Shown: positions 38,181 through 48,629 of the stretch, in pieces
Layout: each line of letters opens with the position of its first letter
How positions within the stretch are numbered: the first letter of the stretch is position 1
NCBI GenBank assembly: GCA_903828785.1
Contig: CAIKNP010000001.1
Span: 124,001 to 188,000 of the forward strand
Direction: 5' to 3'
Origin: an uncultured Actinomycetes bacterium
GTDB lineage: Bacteria > Actinomycetota > Acidimicrobiia > Acidimicrobiales > RAAP-2
Length of the DNA: 64,000 bases
Made by a program: the position numbers and the translations under genes
Notes under the pieces: model-generated
What the model was told of the DNA's origin: nothing
Seen by the model: the letters and a program-made list of their open reading frames with translations, nothing else
The model's database searches: none

Positions 38181-39335
38181 TTAGTAGATGATGTTGTTGG
38201 TGAACCAGGTGTCGATGTCGTTCTGAAGCGGTCCCCAGATGTAGGGGTTGATGGCGTAGGCGTGCGTTTCGCTGTAGCTCGGCAAACCAGCCTCGGGGCT
38301 AACACCATTGATTACTGGCCAGAAGAGGCCGTCACCCTGGGGGTCGCCGTCTTGCATGGCGTGCTGGCCAGTCACCGACAACACGTACGCCACGAAGGTC
38401 TTCGCGGCGGCGTACTGGGCAGGGGTAACGTCCTTGCTCACGGCGATGGTGCTGGGCAAAGCAACCGAGTAGTCAAGGTACTTCACCGCACCGGTGGGCC
38501 AGTAGCCCGCCGCGATGTCACCGTAACAGGCAGACGTCTGAATCGTCGCAGCACTCAAGGTGCTGGGGTTCGACTCAAGTGCGCCCAAGGTAGGCCCGTT
38601 GGTGTTGTGCACTTGCAGACCCTTGGCCTTCAGGGCCAGGAGGAAGTTCTTACCCTTGGCAATGGCGGCCGCGATCTGGGCCGCGTTGGCGCTGCGCGTG
38701 GTTGACGAGACCAGACCCTCAAGGTGCGCCATTTGCCCCGCGATAAGGGGGAAGGTGGGACCAGAACGCGAAGGGTTGTTCATGCCGAGCGAACCCTGGG
38801 GCAAGTTGACGAGGCCCGCAAAGGTGGAAGGAAGGGTGACTCCCTGGGTGCTCGCGGTGTCGTAGCAAAGGCCGCCAGTGACGGTAAGGCCGGTGGGCAC
38901 GAAACTCTTGTTGGAGGGCAGGTTCTGCAATCCGGCAGCGTTGAAGTTCACACCGGCGGGAAGAATGTTCTTGTGGCTCCAGCCCGCCTTGTCGAACTGG
39001 GCTGCCCAGGTCGCGCCGTCAGCCCACATCATGTTCCAGACGGGGTTACCACTCGCTTGCTCCGCGGCAATCTGCGTCAGCAGGGTTCCCGTGGAGTTGT
39101 CATTGAGCGTGACGTGGATGGCCGATTGCGACGCGTTGAAGGCGTCAACAACGTAGGAGTCGTATCCCTGGGCGCTGTACAGCTTCAACTGCACAACGGG
39201 CTTGGGCGTGCTGTGGGCGACGGGTACTGCACCGGCCGATGCCACAACGATGGTTGCTGCGATGATCGAGACGCCAAAGGCACTCGTCATGGAACGGAAA
39301 CCGAAGCTTCCTTTTTGGTTGGTGGTGTTTGTCAT
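38181..39335 (-). CDS. Extracellular solute-binding protein of the ABC importer
   Basis: 384 aa, signal peptide, SBP family 1-like. Confidence 0.88.
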   Translation of the reverse strand: MTNTTNQKGSFGFRSMTSAFGVSIIAATIVVASAGAVPVAHSTPKPVVQLKLYSAQGYDSYVVDAFNASQSAIHVTLNDNSTGTLLTQIAAEQASGNPVWNMMWADGATWAAQFDKAGWSHKNILPAGVNFNAAGLQNLPSNKSFVPTGLTVTGGLCYDTASTQGVTLPSTFAGLVNLPQGSLGMNNPSRSGPTFPLIAGQMAHLEGLVSSTTRSANAAQIAAAIAKGKNFLLALKAKGLQVHNTNGPTLGALESNPSTLSAATIQTSACYGDIAAGYWPTGAVKYLDYSVALPSTIAVSKDVTPAQYAAAKTFVAYVLSVTGQHAMQDGDPQGDGLFWPVINGVSPEAGLPSYSETHAYAINPYIWGPLQNDIDTWFTNNIIY

Positions 39336-39539
39336 GGAGAAGAGTTAAACCACGCGGAGTTACACAATTGTGAACACTAGGTGAGGATGGCGAAAGACCT
39401 TCGTGATTCTTTGAAAATGGAAGCATGGCACAATCTCTCTCGCTCGAAGCTCCGAGAACTCCTGCCCTCAGGGACGCCACTGCTCGCCGACCTAGTCGGG
39501 CTTCGGTTTGACCTCTTGGACCCGCGATGTGCCTTGTGC

Positions 39540-40637
39540 TTAAGGAATCAGCAAGGTTCGAAGGGCACTGCCACTTTGCAAGTCGTCAAAGGCGGCTACC
39601 GCTTCCTCGAGCGGACGGCGCCCACTGATCATTTCATCCAGCAGGAGGTGGCCCTCCATGTATTGATCAACCAACCACGGCAAGTCTCGATGCAATCGAA
39701 CGCTGCCGTAGTTCGAGCCGAGGATGCGCTGATCGGCTTCGGCGAGGGCGAGGGGTTCGAACTGCGCCTTAGCCCCCGTTGGGGGAAGACCGACGAGCAC
39801 GGCCGCCCCTCCCAGAGCCAGCATGTCGATAGCCTGCTCCGTCGTCGCGATGAGGCCAATGGCGTCGAAGACGTAATCCGCGCCGTCGGGCAGGATTGAC
39901 CGCAATAACGCAACCGCTTCTCCGCTGGAGCCATCTATTTCGTCAGTCGCCCCCAAGCGCCTGGCCAAGGCCGTCTTCTCGGGACGCAGGTCAATGGCGA
40001 CAATGCGAGAGGCCTTAGCGAGTCGCGCCCCCTGCACCACCGAAAGGCCAACGCCACCACAACCAATGACGACCACGGTGGCCCCTTCTTCGACGTGAGC
40101 AGTATTGAGCACCGAGCCCACCCCCGTGGCCAGGGCACAACCCACGATGGCCAGGGTGTCGAGCGGCGCGTCGGAGCGAACCTTGACGGCCCCCAGCGCT
40201 GGGACGACGACTTCCTCAGCGAAGCAGGAAACACCTAAGTAGTGATGCACCACTTTCCCTTCGCGACTGAGGCGCGAAGTCCCGTCTTGTAGGACTCCAC
40301 CGGGGGCGACGACGGTGGCCGCGATCTGGCACCGGGCCTCCTTACCCGCGAGGCAGTAACGACACTGACCACAGGGGGCTACCCACGACAGAATCACGTG
40401 GTCCCCAGGGGCCAATGTGGTGACACCCGGTCCAACTTCGGTGACTATTCCCGAACCTTCGTGACCCATGACGAGCGGCACGGGGGGCTCCCACTCACCA
40501 CGGCGAACGTGGAGATCGGAGTGACAGACCCCCGCAGCAGCGATACGAACACGAACTTCGCCAGCGCGTGGCGCAGCGAGTTCTAGCTCCACCACCTCAA
40601 TGGGCTGATTCACGCCAGAAAAGAGAACTGCCCTCAT
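39540..40637 (-). CDS. Zn-dependent alcohol dehydrogenase (class III/NDMA-dependent-like)
   Basis: GVCHSDLHVRRGEWEPPVPLVMGHEGSGIV, CGQCRYCLAGKEARC, GCGGVGLSVVQGARLA. Confidence 0.94.
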   Translation of the reverse strand: MRAVLFSGVNQPIEVVELELAAPRAGEVRVRIAAAGVCHSDLHVRRGEWEPPVPLVMGHEGSGIVTEVGPGVTTLAPGDHVILSWVAPCGQCRYCLAGKEARCQIAATVVAPGGVLQDGTSRLSREGKVVHHYLGVSCFAEEVVVPALGAVKVRSDAPLDTLAIVGCALATGVGSVLNTAHVEEGATVVVIGCGGVGLSVVQGARLAKASRIVAIDLRPEKTALARRLGATDEIDGSSGEAVALLRSILPDGADYVFDAIGLIATTEQAIDMLALGGAAVLVGLPPTGAKAQFEPLALAEADQRILGSNYGSVRLHRDLPWLVDQYMEGHLLLDEMISGRRPLEEAVAAFDDLQSGSALRTLLIP

Positions 40638-40667
40638 CGTCGAACTCCCTTATTGATAGTGACTCTA

Positions 40668-40688
40668 GGTTGGAAAACTAGTCCAACC
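40668..40688. promoter_or_regulatory. Candidate operator GGTTGGA-N7-TCCAACC
   Basis: 7-bp perfect inverted repeat just upstream of the ADH gene. Confidence 0.4.
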
Positions 40689-40928
40689 AGTAGGTACGTG
40701 TCGACGGGTGCGTGGCGATCTATCAGGTAACGCGTCGCTCAAGATAGTCAGTCCTCCCCCACTGGGCACCACCAGCAAAGCAAGGTTCCCACTCGCCACG
40801 GGGGGGTATTCACCCAAAATACGTGGCTGGTGCCAGTAATGCACTGCGAGGCCGTAGTACGTGAAAGGGCCTCGACGGGCCCCGGGCTGGACGCCCTTGT
40901 TCGTTGAGTGGTTTCGCCAACTCACTCG

Positions 40929-42152
40929 TTAGCGCGTCAGGAATAGAAGGGCCGCTTCGGCGTAGGTGCGGGCGTAGCGGCCGATGGAGGCCACGTCGAC
41001 GAACTCGTTGGCCTGGTGGGCTATCCACTTGCCTCCCGGGCCGTACACCACGGTGGGGACCTTGGCGTCGCGGGTAAAAATAGTGCCGTCCGTTGTTCCC
41101 GGGACGCCCCCCAGAGCCGGCCGCGCACCCGTGACGCGACGATGCGCCTCCACCAGACAGGAAACGATCGGGTCGTCGTCAGGCGTGCGCACCGGCGGAC
41201 GGTCATCGATGACGACCAGTTCGACCGCAATACCCTGGTCGGAGGCCCGCAGAAGGCACTGGCGGCGAATGCGCTCCAGCATGTCGTCGTGATCGACCCC
41301 GGGAATGGTACGAATATCGACGTAGAGCGAAGCGGTCGCCGACGTGGTATTCATTTGTTCGGGACGGCCCGCCGTGACGACGGTAGGCGTCACGTGCGAA
41401 GTGCCCAGGTGCTCGTGCGCACCGTGACGCTCCCGCAACTCGGTCTCGAGTTCGCTCAAGTCGTTGATTACCATCGCCAGTACCGGTAGCGGATTGCGTC
41501 CCTCGAAGGGCATAGCCCCGTGCGCCATCTTCCCCAGGAAGTCAAGGCGAAGTCGAATGGCCCCCTTCGAACTCGGACATACTTCGTCTCCCTCGGGTTC
41601 ACAGATAATCACACCATCGACCCCCGCCAGGGCACCCGACGCAACCGCGTGTTTGGCACCCAACATCATGCCCTCCTCGTCGCACAGTGCGAAGAGTCGA
41701 ATTGCTCCCGGAAAGGGGCCGCGGCCTTGCAGCGCTCGAACGGCGAACATCATGGCTGCCACGCCCGCTTTCATGTCGGCGGTCCCCCGACCATACATGC
41801 GACCTTCACTAATCTCCGCTCCGAAGGGATCGAAGTCCCACTCCTCGAGCTGGCCCTCAGTGACGACGTCGAGATGTCCCTCAAAGCCGAGTGTGGGCCC
41901 CGGACCGCCACCGCCACTTACGTTGACGATGACGTTCGAACGTCCAGGACTCACCTCGATGACCTGCGGATCCCAGCCCCAGGCGCGCATCTGCGTCACC
42001 ACCTTCGCCGACACCAGGGCTTCCCCGTCACCCTCACCGTCGTACACACTACGAATTTTCACCAAATCCTGGGTGAATGCCACGAGCGCCGCTTCATCCA
42101 GGTCTAGTTCGTGACCAGCAGGCTCGAGCCACGAAACTTGGTCTTCACTCAT
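40929..42152 (-). CDS. M20 family metallopeptidase (ArgE/DapE)
   Basis: GFEGHLDVV, MYGRGTADMKAGVAAM, CDEEGMMLG; start MSEDQVSW at 42152. Confidence 0.93.
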   Translation of the reverse strand: MSEDQVSWLEPAGHELDLDEAALVAFTQDLVKIRSVYDGEGDGEALVSAKVVTQMRAWGWDPQVIEVSPGRSNVIVNVSGGGGPGPTLGFEGHLDVVTEGQLEEWDFDPFGAEISEGRMYGRGTADMKAGVAAMMFAVRALQGRGPFPGAIRLFALCDEEGMMLGAKHAVASGALAGVDGVIICEPEGDEVCPSSKGAIRLRLDFLGKMAHGAMPFEGRNPLPVLAMVINDLSELETELRERHGAHEHLGTSHVTPTVVTAGRPEQMNTTSATASLYVDIRTIPGVDHDDMLERIRRQCLLRASDQGIAVELVVIDDRPPVRTPDDDPIVSCLVEAHRRVTGARPALGGVPGTTDGTIFTRDAKVPTVVYGPGGKWIAHQANEFVDVASIGRYARTYAEAALLFLTR

Positions 42153-42317
42153 TTTCCACCCCGTCCTTGTGGCCCGACGCTGAGGAGCACTCTCGAGCAA
42201 GTGTTCATACGATACCGAACAAATGATGAGGATTAGGACACCCCCCTGGCTTAACGAGGTATAAAAGTGCGCCAAACCTCACCATCCCAACCCCACCTGC
42301 ACTACCGTGAAATCACT

Positions 42318-43388
42318 ATGGCAATGAAGGCAAATGAAGCACGAGCTCACCGTGGAAGCAACAACGACCTCACCGACGTCGCCGGCATACGAGTTGGTCA
42401 CTACCAGCGCAGTGACGACGGTTGGCTCACCGGCACCACGGTGGTCGTGCCCCCGCCCGGTACCGTCGGCAGCGTCGACGTGCGCGGCGGCGGTCCTTCC
42501 ACCCGCGAGACGGACGCCTTGTCCCCCACCACCTTGGTTGATCAGGTCCACGCAGTCTGTCTCTCCGGTGGCAGTAGTTACGGTCTCGCGGCCGCATCGG
42601 GAGTCATGGACTGTCTCGCCGAGCGTTCAATTGGATTCCCCGTTGGTCCCGAGTCCCACATGGTCGTGCCCATCGTGCCCGCCGCTTGCCTCTTCGACAT
42701 CGTTGGGCGTGGCAATTTTCACCAGCGACCCGATGCCTCATTTGGGCGGGCGGCCTTCGAAGCGGCCACCAGCCAGCCCGTGGCTCAGGGCAACGTTGGT
42801 GCCGGCACCGGTGGCCTCGCCGGATTTCTCAAGGGCGGTCTTGGCTCAGCCAGTGTGGTTCTACCCAATGGCGTGACGGTCGCCGCTTTGGCGGCCGTGA
42901 ACTGCGGCGGCAACGTGGTGAATCTCGCGACCGGTGAACTCTACGGAGCGGCCTTTGGTCTGGGCGATGAATTCGCTCACGTGGTGGCCCCCTCGCCCGA
43001 GGATTGCGCTCGAGCCCGCGATGCCCTCGACGAATCACGGCCGCGCAACACCGTGCTCGTCGTGGTCGCGACCGACGCCGACCTAACGAAATCCGAGGCC
43101 TGTCGGGTGTCCATGGCAGCCCACGACGGTCTCGCCCGGGCGATCACGCCGGTGCACTGTCTCACCGACGGCGACGTGGTCTTCACCTTGGCGACGCAGC
43201 AGGTTCCCCTCAGCGACGGCCACGTACGATCCCTTTCCGCCGATCGCGTTCGCGAACTCGATGCGGTCATGGCGGCCGGAGCGAACGCGGTAACGCGCGC
43301 GGTGGTGCACGCCGTCTTGTCGGCCACCTCCGCCGCGGGTTGGCCCAGTTACTTCGACCGCTACCCCAGCGCCCTGCGGGTTCTTTAG
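42318..43388 (+). CDS. P1 family peptidase (DmpA-like L-aminopeptidase)
   Basis: DLTDVAGIRVGHYQRSDDGWLTGTTVV, GGPSTRETDAL, VCLSGGSSYGLAAA. Confidence 0.94.
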   Translation: MAMKANEARAHRGSNNDLTDVAGIRVGHYQRSDDGWLTGTTVVVPPPGTVGSVDVRGGGPSTRETDALSPTTLVDQVHAVCLSGGSSYGLAAASGVMDCLAERSIGFPVGPESHMVVPIVPAACLFDIVGRGNFHQRPDASFGRAAFEAATSQPVAQGNVGAGTGGLAGFLKGGLGSASVVLPNGVTVAALAAVNCGGNVVNLATGELYGAAFGLGDEFAHVVAPSPEDCARARDALDESRPRNTVLVVVATDADLTKSEACRVSMAAHDGLARAITPVHCLTDGDVVFTLATQQVPLSDGHVRSLSADRVRELDAVMAAGANAVTRAVVHAVLSATSAAGWPSYFDRYPSALRVL

Positions 43389-44176
43389 TCTCTTCCTCGA
43401 CCCGCACGAATGCGGGGTATGGCCGCGAGTAATTCTTGGGTGTAGGCCTCACGGGGAGAGCGGAAGACGTCACTGGTGAGTCCCGTCTCAACAATCGAAC
43501 CTCGGTACAGCACCGCAACGGCGTCGCAGAGGTGGCGAATCACGGCCATGTCGTGCGAGATGAACACCAGGGTGAGATCAAAATCAGTCACCAGTGAGGA
43601 GAGCAGGTTCAGTATCTGCGCCCGCACCGAGACGTCCAGAGCGCTGACCGCCTCGTCAGCGATGAGCACGCTGGGCGAAGGTCCGAGGGCCCGGGCAATG
43701 GCGATGCGCTGGCGCTGACCGCCAGAAAATTGGAAGGCGCAACGTTTGGCCGCACTGGGTGGTAGCTCGACGGACTCGAGCAGACTGCGCACTCGCTCGG
43801 CTTCGTCAACCTCGACGCCGAGGGCGCGCAGGGGCTCGGCCAGGATGTCGTGGATCTTCATGCGAGGGTCGAGCGAGGACATCGGGTCCTGAAAGACAAT
43901 CTGCACGCTGCGCCGGAAGAGACGCAGGTCTCGTTCGGCCCGGCCCGAAATCTGCTCATCGCGAAACAGCACCCTCCCGGCACTGGGCTGTTCGAGGGCC
44001 AGGAGTAGGCGGGCCAGTGTTGACTTGCCCGATCCCGACTCGCCCACGATGCCCAGGGACTGGCCGCGCACGACGTCCAGTGACACGTCCGTCAGCGCCG
44101 CTACCTCATCACGGCCCCAGCCCGGCGAAGGGTAGGTCTTACTGACCCCGACCAGCTGGAGTTCCGACCCGCTCAC
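43385..44176 (-). CDS. dppF: Oligopeptide/dipeptide ABC transporter ATP-binding protein
   Basis: [35 protein letters not shown] start overlapping the dppD stop. Confidence 0.92.
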   Translation of the reverse strand: MSGSELQLVGVSKTYPSPGWGRDEVAALTDVSLDVVRGQSLGIVGESGSGKSTLARLLLALEQPSAGRVLFRDEQISGRAERDLRLFRRSVQIVFQDPMSSLDPRMKIHDILAEPLRALGVEVDEAERVRSLLESVELPPSAAKRCAFQFSGGQRQRIAIARALGPSPSVLIADEAVSALDVSVRAQILNLLSSLVTDFDLTLVFISHDMAVIRHLCDAVAVLYRGSIVETGLTSDVFRSPREAYTQELLAAIPRIRAGRGRD

Positions 44177-45147
44177 CTTGACCCCCTCTCGCTGTTCTCG
44201 TCGAGCGGGTGCCAACACGCCACTCGATGGGAGCCACTCTCCATTAGGGGGAACTCGAGACAGGCACTCGTCGCTGATGAACAACGGTCCCGAAAGGGAC
44301 AGCCACCAGGAAAGTGCCCAGCGCTGGGTACTGACCCGGGTATCGAGGGTAACACCGTGCCCCTGGACTCCACGTCAACGGCGATGGCGCTGGACGTGGC
44401 CAGCAGGGCCGCGGTGTAGGGGTGACGAGGGTGATCGATGATGTCGGCGACGCTTCCGGTCTCGACCACGCGCCCTCCGTACATGGTCACCACGCGATCG
44501 CAGATCGTGCTCACTACCGCCAAGTCGTGCGCAATAAGGACGAGGGCGCAGTTCTCTTCGCGAACTAAGCGATCGAGGAGTTCCAAGATCTTCCGCTGGA
44601 CGGTCACGTCGAGGGCCGTTGTTGGTTCGTCGGCCAGAATGAGGTCGGGGTCGCCAGCGATGGCGAGCGCAATCATCACCCGTTGGCGCTGCCCACCCGA
44701 CAGTTCGTGGGGGTACATGCGCGCGTAACGCTGCGGATCGGAAAACTCCACCCGCCCCAAGAGTTCAACGGCCGCGATCTGCGACGCTCGGCGACCTACT
44801 CCCCGATGAATTCTCAAGGTTTCGCCAATCTGCACACCGACGCGCTTGGTGGGGGTTAGGGCGGTCATGGGCTCTTGAAAAATCATGGCGATGCGATCCC
44901 CGCGCAGTCGACTGAGATGGCGTTCGGAGGCCCCGATGAGTTCCTCACCGTCAAAGTGAACGCTGCCTCGTGAGCGCAATTCTTCGCCCAGTAACCCCGC
45001 AATAGCGAGGGCGGTCAATGATTTGCCCGAGCCCGACTCGCCAATGATGCCCACGCGTTCACCGGCGTGGACGTCGAAGGAGACGTCGGAGACCAGATCA
45101 AGGTCGCCGTGAGCGACGCTGAGGCTTTGCAGTTTGAGTAGGGCCAT
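44173..45147 (-). CDS. dppD: Oligopeptide/dipeptide ABC transporter ATP-binding protein
   Basis: [35 protein letters not shown]-terminal GCPFRDRC oligo_HPY-like region. Confidence 0.94.
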   Translation of the reverse strand: MALLKLQSLSVAHGDLDLVSDVSFDVHAGERVGIIGESGSGKSLTALAIAGLLGEELRSRGSVHFDGEELIGASERHLSRLRGDRIAMIFQEPMTALTPTKRVGVQIGETLRIHRGVGRRASQIAAVELLGRVEFSDPQRYARMYPHELSGGQRQRVMIALAIAGDPDLILADEPTTALDVTVQRKILELLDRLVREENCALVLIAHDLAVVSTICDRVVTMYGGRVVETGSVADIIDHPRHPYTAALLATSSAIAVDVESRGTVLPSIPGSVPSAGHFPGGCPFRDRCSSATSACLEFPLMESGSHRVACWHPLDENSERGSR

Positions 45148-46013
45148 CAGCGCCCCCCGCGTTCGTCGCGCAATTCGCTCACACCCTCAGAGAGCAAACT
45201 AAAGCCCAGGACGCATAGGACGATGGCCAGGCTGGGCCAGAGACACAAGAGAGCGTCACTGCTGAGGTAGTTCTGCGCCGACTGGAGCATGGTGCCCCAG
45301 GACGAATTCGGTGGGGCGGTACCCAGACCTAAGTAGTCGAGCCCCGACTCGGCCAAGACGGCGATGGAAAAGAGCAGACTCATCTGCGCCACGATGATGC
45401 TGCCTATGCCCGGTAGGACGTGTTTGCGAACAATAGCGAAGGGACGTCGCCCGTAGGCGAGAGCCGCCAACACGTACTCGGCGTTCAAAATCACCAGCGC
45501 CGCGCTACGGGTGACGCGAACGAATACCGGAATGTACGCGATCCCGATCGCGAGAACCACGGTATTGGTCGAGGCCCCGAAGGCGGCCGCGAAGAGCGAA
45601 GCCGCGAGGAGCGCGGGAAAACCGTAGAGGACGTCGGCCGCACGCAAGATGAGCTGACTCACCCAGCCCTTGTTCCACGCCGACCATATCCCCAGGGGTA
45701 GGCCAATGGCGGTAGCGAAGAGCACGGAGAGCCCCCCGACGTACATCGTTATTTTGCAGCTCGCCATGAGTCGACTCAGCGTGTCGCGCCCGTACTCATC
45801 CGTGCCCAGCCAATGGCTCGCGCTCATGGCACTAAGGGTGTGATTCGTATCAATTGCCAAGGGACCGTAGGGCGTCCAAACGAGCGACACCAAGGCCGTG
45901 AGCGCAATCACCCCAACGATGACGGTACCGAGCAGGGCGCTGGGGTTGGCTCGCCAGCGCCGAAACGCCGACCTGCGCTGGGCTTCGTCCACCTTGCCGG
46001 CCAGGAGCGTCAT
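45147..46013 (-). CDS. dppC: Peptide ABC transporter permease
   Basis: LGTDEYGRDTLSRLMASCKITMYVG typical DppC. Confidence 0.93.
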   Translation of the reverse strand: MTLLAGKVDEAQRRSAFRRWRANPSALLGTVIVGVIALTALVSLVWTPYGPLAIDTNHTLSAMSASHWLGTDEYGRDTLSRLMASCKITMYVGGLSVLFATAIGLPLGIWSAWNKGWVSQLILRAADVLYGFPALLAASLFAAAFGASTNTVVLAIGIAYIPVFVRVTRSAALVILNAEYVLAALAYGRRPFAIVRKHVLPGIGSIIVAQMSLLFSIAVLAESGLDYLGLGTAPPNSSWGTMLQSAQNYLSSDALLCLWPSLAIVLCVLGFSLLSEGVSELRDERGGR

Positions 46014-46966
46014 CGTCGCCCCCGCAGCCGTGGGTCGAGCCACTGGTACGACAGGTCAACCAGGGTATTGATGAGCAGAACGGCGGTAACGACCACCATG
46101 GCGATGTCTTGGACCACGATGAGGTCACGGTTGTTGACCGCATTGAGCAACATCATGCCTACGCCGGGTAGGGCAAAAATATTTTCAACCACTATGGCTC
46201 CGACAATGAGGCTGGCGATTTCCAGACCCAGCACGGTCACCACTGGAATTGCCGCGACGCGCAGGCCGTGGCGACGCAGGGCCTGGCTACGGCGCAGGCC
46301 CTTTGATCGAGCGGTGCGTAGATAGTCTGAGCGCAGTTGCTCCATTACCGCGGCGCGAATGTAACGAGCCAGTATGGCCCCTTCCACCACGCCCAGGGCG
46401 AAGGCTGGAAGGACCAGAGCCCTCAGGGAGCCCCAGGGGTCTTGCCAGCCCGGAAAGCCACTCGAGGGAAAGAGGTGCAGTTTGATGCTTAGCCCCACGG
46501 TTAGAAGAATGCCCGCGACCACGCTGGGAATGGCAATGCCAATTTGACTAAGCCCGCCTACGACGCTGCCCAGCCATCGTCCCTTGTAGAGCGCCCCCGT
46601 GAGTCCAAGGGGCACACCAATCACGAGTCCGATGAGCATCGCCAAGAGCACCAATGGGCCAGTCACGAGGAGTGCCTGATGGATTTCGTGACCAATGGAC
46701 TGGCCCGAGATATAGGAAACACCAAAATTACCGTTCACGAGTCCACCCATCCAGTCCAGGTACTGACGCCAGATGGGCTTATTCAGTCCTAACTGAATGG
46801 TGAGAGCAGCTACCGACGCGGGCGTCGACTGGGTACCAAGAATTACCTCGGCGGGAGAACCCGGCAAGACATTTAGGAAGACAAAGACCAGCATCGAGGC
46901 GGCGACGAGCGAGGAAAGTACCACGCCCAGTCGCCGAACGACGAACCAGCCTCTCCCTTTGCTCAT
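46010..46966 (-). CDS. dppB: Peptide ABC transporter permease
   Basis: VRRLGVVLSSLVAASMLVFVFLNVLPGSPAEVILG; RTARSKGLRRSQALRRHGLR. Confidence 0.93.
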   Translation of the reverse strand: MSKGRGWFVVRRLGVVLSSLVAASMLVFVFLNVLPGSPAEVILGTQSTPASVAALTIQLGLNKPIWRQYLDWMGGLVNGNFGVSYISGQSIGHEIHQALLVTGPLVLLAMLIGLVIGVPLGLTGALYKGRWLGSVVGGLSQIGIAIPSVVAGILLTVGLSIKLHLFPSSGFPGWQDPWGSLRALVLPAFALGVVEGAILARYIRAAVMEQLRSDYLRTARSKGLRRSQALRRHGLRVAAIPVVTVLGLEIASLIVGAIVVENIFALPGVGMMLLNAVNNRDLIVVQDIAMVVVTAVLLINTLVDLSYQWLDPRLRGRR

Positions 46967-46990
46967 GTGCACTCTCTCCAGAACTGCCAG

Positions 46991-47029
46991 CGTCAGCGCC
47001 GCCAGCAACGAAGGATTGCGGCGCTGACG
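46991..47029 (-). terminator. 12-bp GC hairpin between SBP and dppB
   Basis: CGTCAGCGCCGC ... GCGGCGCTGACG. Confidence 0.6.
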
Positions 47030-47044
47030 ATTACTGCCAGCTTC

Positions 47045-48598
47045 TTAGTTCAGGAAACCTTGCGCAATAAGCGACGGCGAAAGTGTGCCCGAGCGAGCAA
47101 GGTACTGCATGTTGAACGATTCGGTCAGTCCGCCACTGGGCAAACCGATGACGTCCTTCGCGGCGACGGTCAACTGATCGGGGTTGTAGAGCCAGAAGTT
47201 AGCGACGTCAGCATTGATCTTCTTGACCACGGCCTTGTAGCCGGTCACCATCGCCGCGTCAGATGTCGCTTGGTTAGCAGCGTTGATCATCTGATTCACG
47301 GCCTTGCAGCCGGCGTAGTTGAAGTAGTACGAGCAGTCGCCGTACTCAGGAATGTCGCGCGCTTCGACCTGATCAATGATGGTTAGTTGGTAGTTCTGGC
47401 TTCCGAGGAAGACGTTGCTGATCCACAGCGGCCAGGAGATGGGTTTAATGATTACTTTTACCCCAACGGCAGCGAACATGGCCTGCACCAAGGGGGCCGC
47501 TTCGGTGGCGTAGGAATATGGCGGAACGCTAAGCGTCAGGGTGAAACCGTGGGGGTAGCCCGCCGCCTTCAACAAGGCCTTGGCCTTCGTCGGGTTATAG
47601 GCGTAGGTGCTGTTCACGCTGGGCGTGTACCAGGGGTCACCCGGTACTTGGTCGGAGCTAATAACGGTGCCGTACCCGGCGCCGACGGTCTTCAAAATGG
47701 CGGGGCGATTCAAGGCGTAGTAGAGCGCTTGGCGTACCTTGAGACTCTTGAGTGGACCCTTCGAGTTGTTAACCGTGAGGTCAATTTTTCCGTTCGTCGG
47801 GCCCGCAATGATTTGGAAGGCGCTGTTGCCCTTGAACGCACTGACGTTGCTGGGGCTATTCAAGTTGTCAATGACCTGAATTTGGCCGCTCTGCAAGGCA
47901 CTGTCCATCGTGGTGGGATTGGCGAAATACTGCCAAATGATTTGTCTCATCGCGGGTGGAGTGCCCCAGAACGTGGGGCTTCCCGCCAGCACGATGTCGT
48001 AGTTCGGCACCATGGACACGAAGGTGAAAGGACCGGTGCCGACGGGCTGGGTGGCGATAGTGCTGACCGCATTCGGGTCAAGAATCACGCCATTGCTGTA
48101 GGCAGCCAAGTTGTAGAGGAATTGACTATCGGCGTGCGTCAAGGTCACGACGGCGGTCGTATCGCTGGGAGCGGTCACGCTGGCGACGTCAGACACCAGA
48201 CTCTGGTACGGGTAGCCGTTGGCGGGATCGGCGGCTCGGTTCAGACTAAAGACGACGTTTTTGGCGGTGAAGGCGTCTCCGTTGCTGAACTGCACGCCAC
48301 TGCGCAGCTTGAAGGTGTAGGTGAGGCCGTTTGGTGACAAGGTGTAAGAGGTCGCCAGGGTCGGGACCAGCTGTCCCTTTGGGTTCAACTGGTACAGGTG
48401 CTGGTAAACGTTGTAATCAAACACTTCGTCAATGGCGGCGGATGCGTTTGAGGTGGGGTCGAGTCCAGGAGGCGCGACTTGCGAACCAATGACGAGGGTG
48501 GTGGGGGCGGAAGCCGAAGCCAATCCGCTACCGACGAATCCAAAAGTCGTCAGAGCCAGTGCGACCGCCACAATGACTGTCTTTCTTGATTTCAGCAC
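47045..48598 (-). CDS. Peptide ABC transporter substrate-binding protein (SBP family 5)
   Basis: 517 aa; signal peptide; LVPTLATSYTLSPNGLTYTFKLRSGVQFSNGDAFTAKNVVFSLNRA. Confidence 0.94.
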   Translation of the reverse strand: MLKSRKTVIVAVALALTTFGFVGSGLASASAPTTLVIGSQVAPPGLDPTSNASAAIDEVFDYNVYQHLYQLNPKGQLVPTLATSYTLSPNGLTYTFKLRSGVQFSNGDAFTAKNVVFSLNRAADPANGYPYQSLVSDVASVTAPSDTTAVVTLTHADSQFLYNLAAYSNGVILDPNAVSTIATQPVGTGPFTFVSMVPNYDIVLAGSPTFWGTPPAMRQIIWQYFANPTTMDSALQSGQIQVIDNLNSPSNVSAFKGNSAFQIIAGPTNGKIDLTVNNSKGPLKSLKVRQALYYALNRPAILKTVGAGYGTVISSDQVPGDPWYTPSVNSTYAYNPTKAKALLKAAGYPHGFTLTLSVPPYSYATEAAPLVQAMFAAVGVKVIIKPISWPLWISNVFLGSQNYQLTIIDQVEARDIPEYGDCSYYFNYAGCKAVNQMINAANQATSDAAMVTGYKAVVKKINADVANFWLYNPDQLTVAAKDVIGLPSGGLTESFNMQYLARSGTLSPSLIAQGFLN

Positions 48599-48629
48599 TT
48601 CGATTCCCCTTCACTTGTTTCGGTAGCAG

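Noticed and set aside
39381-39899. 172-aa plus ORF between SBP and ADH
   Set aside because: Mostly antisense to the ADH gene; the unique 5' part has no recognisable domain
47387-48337. 316-aa plus ORF opposite the peptide SBP
   Set aside because: Antisense shadow of a clear SBP family 5 protein
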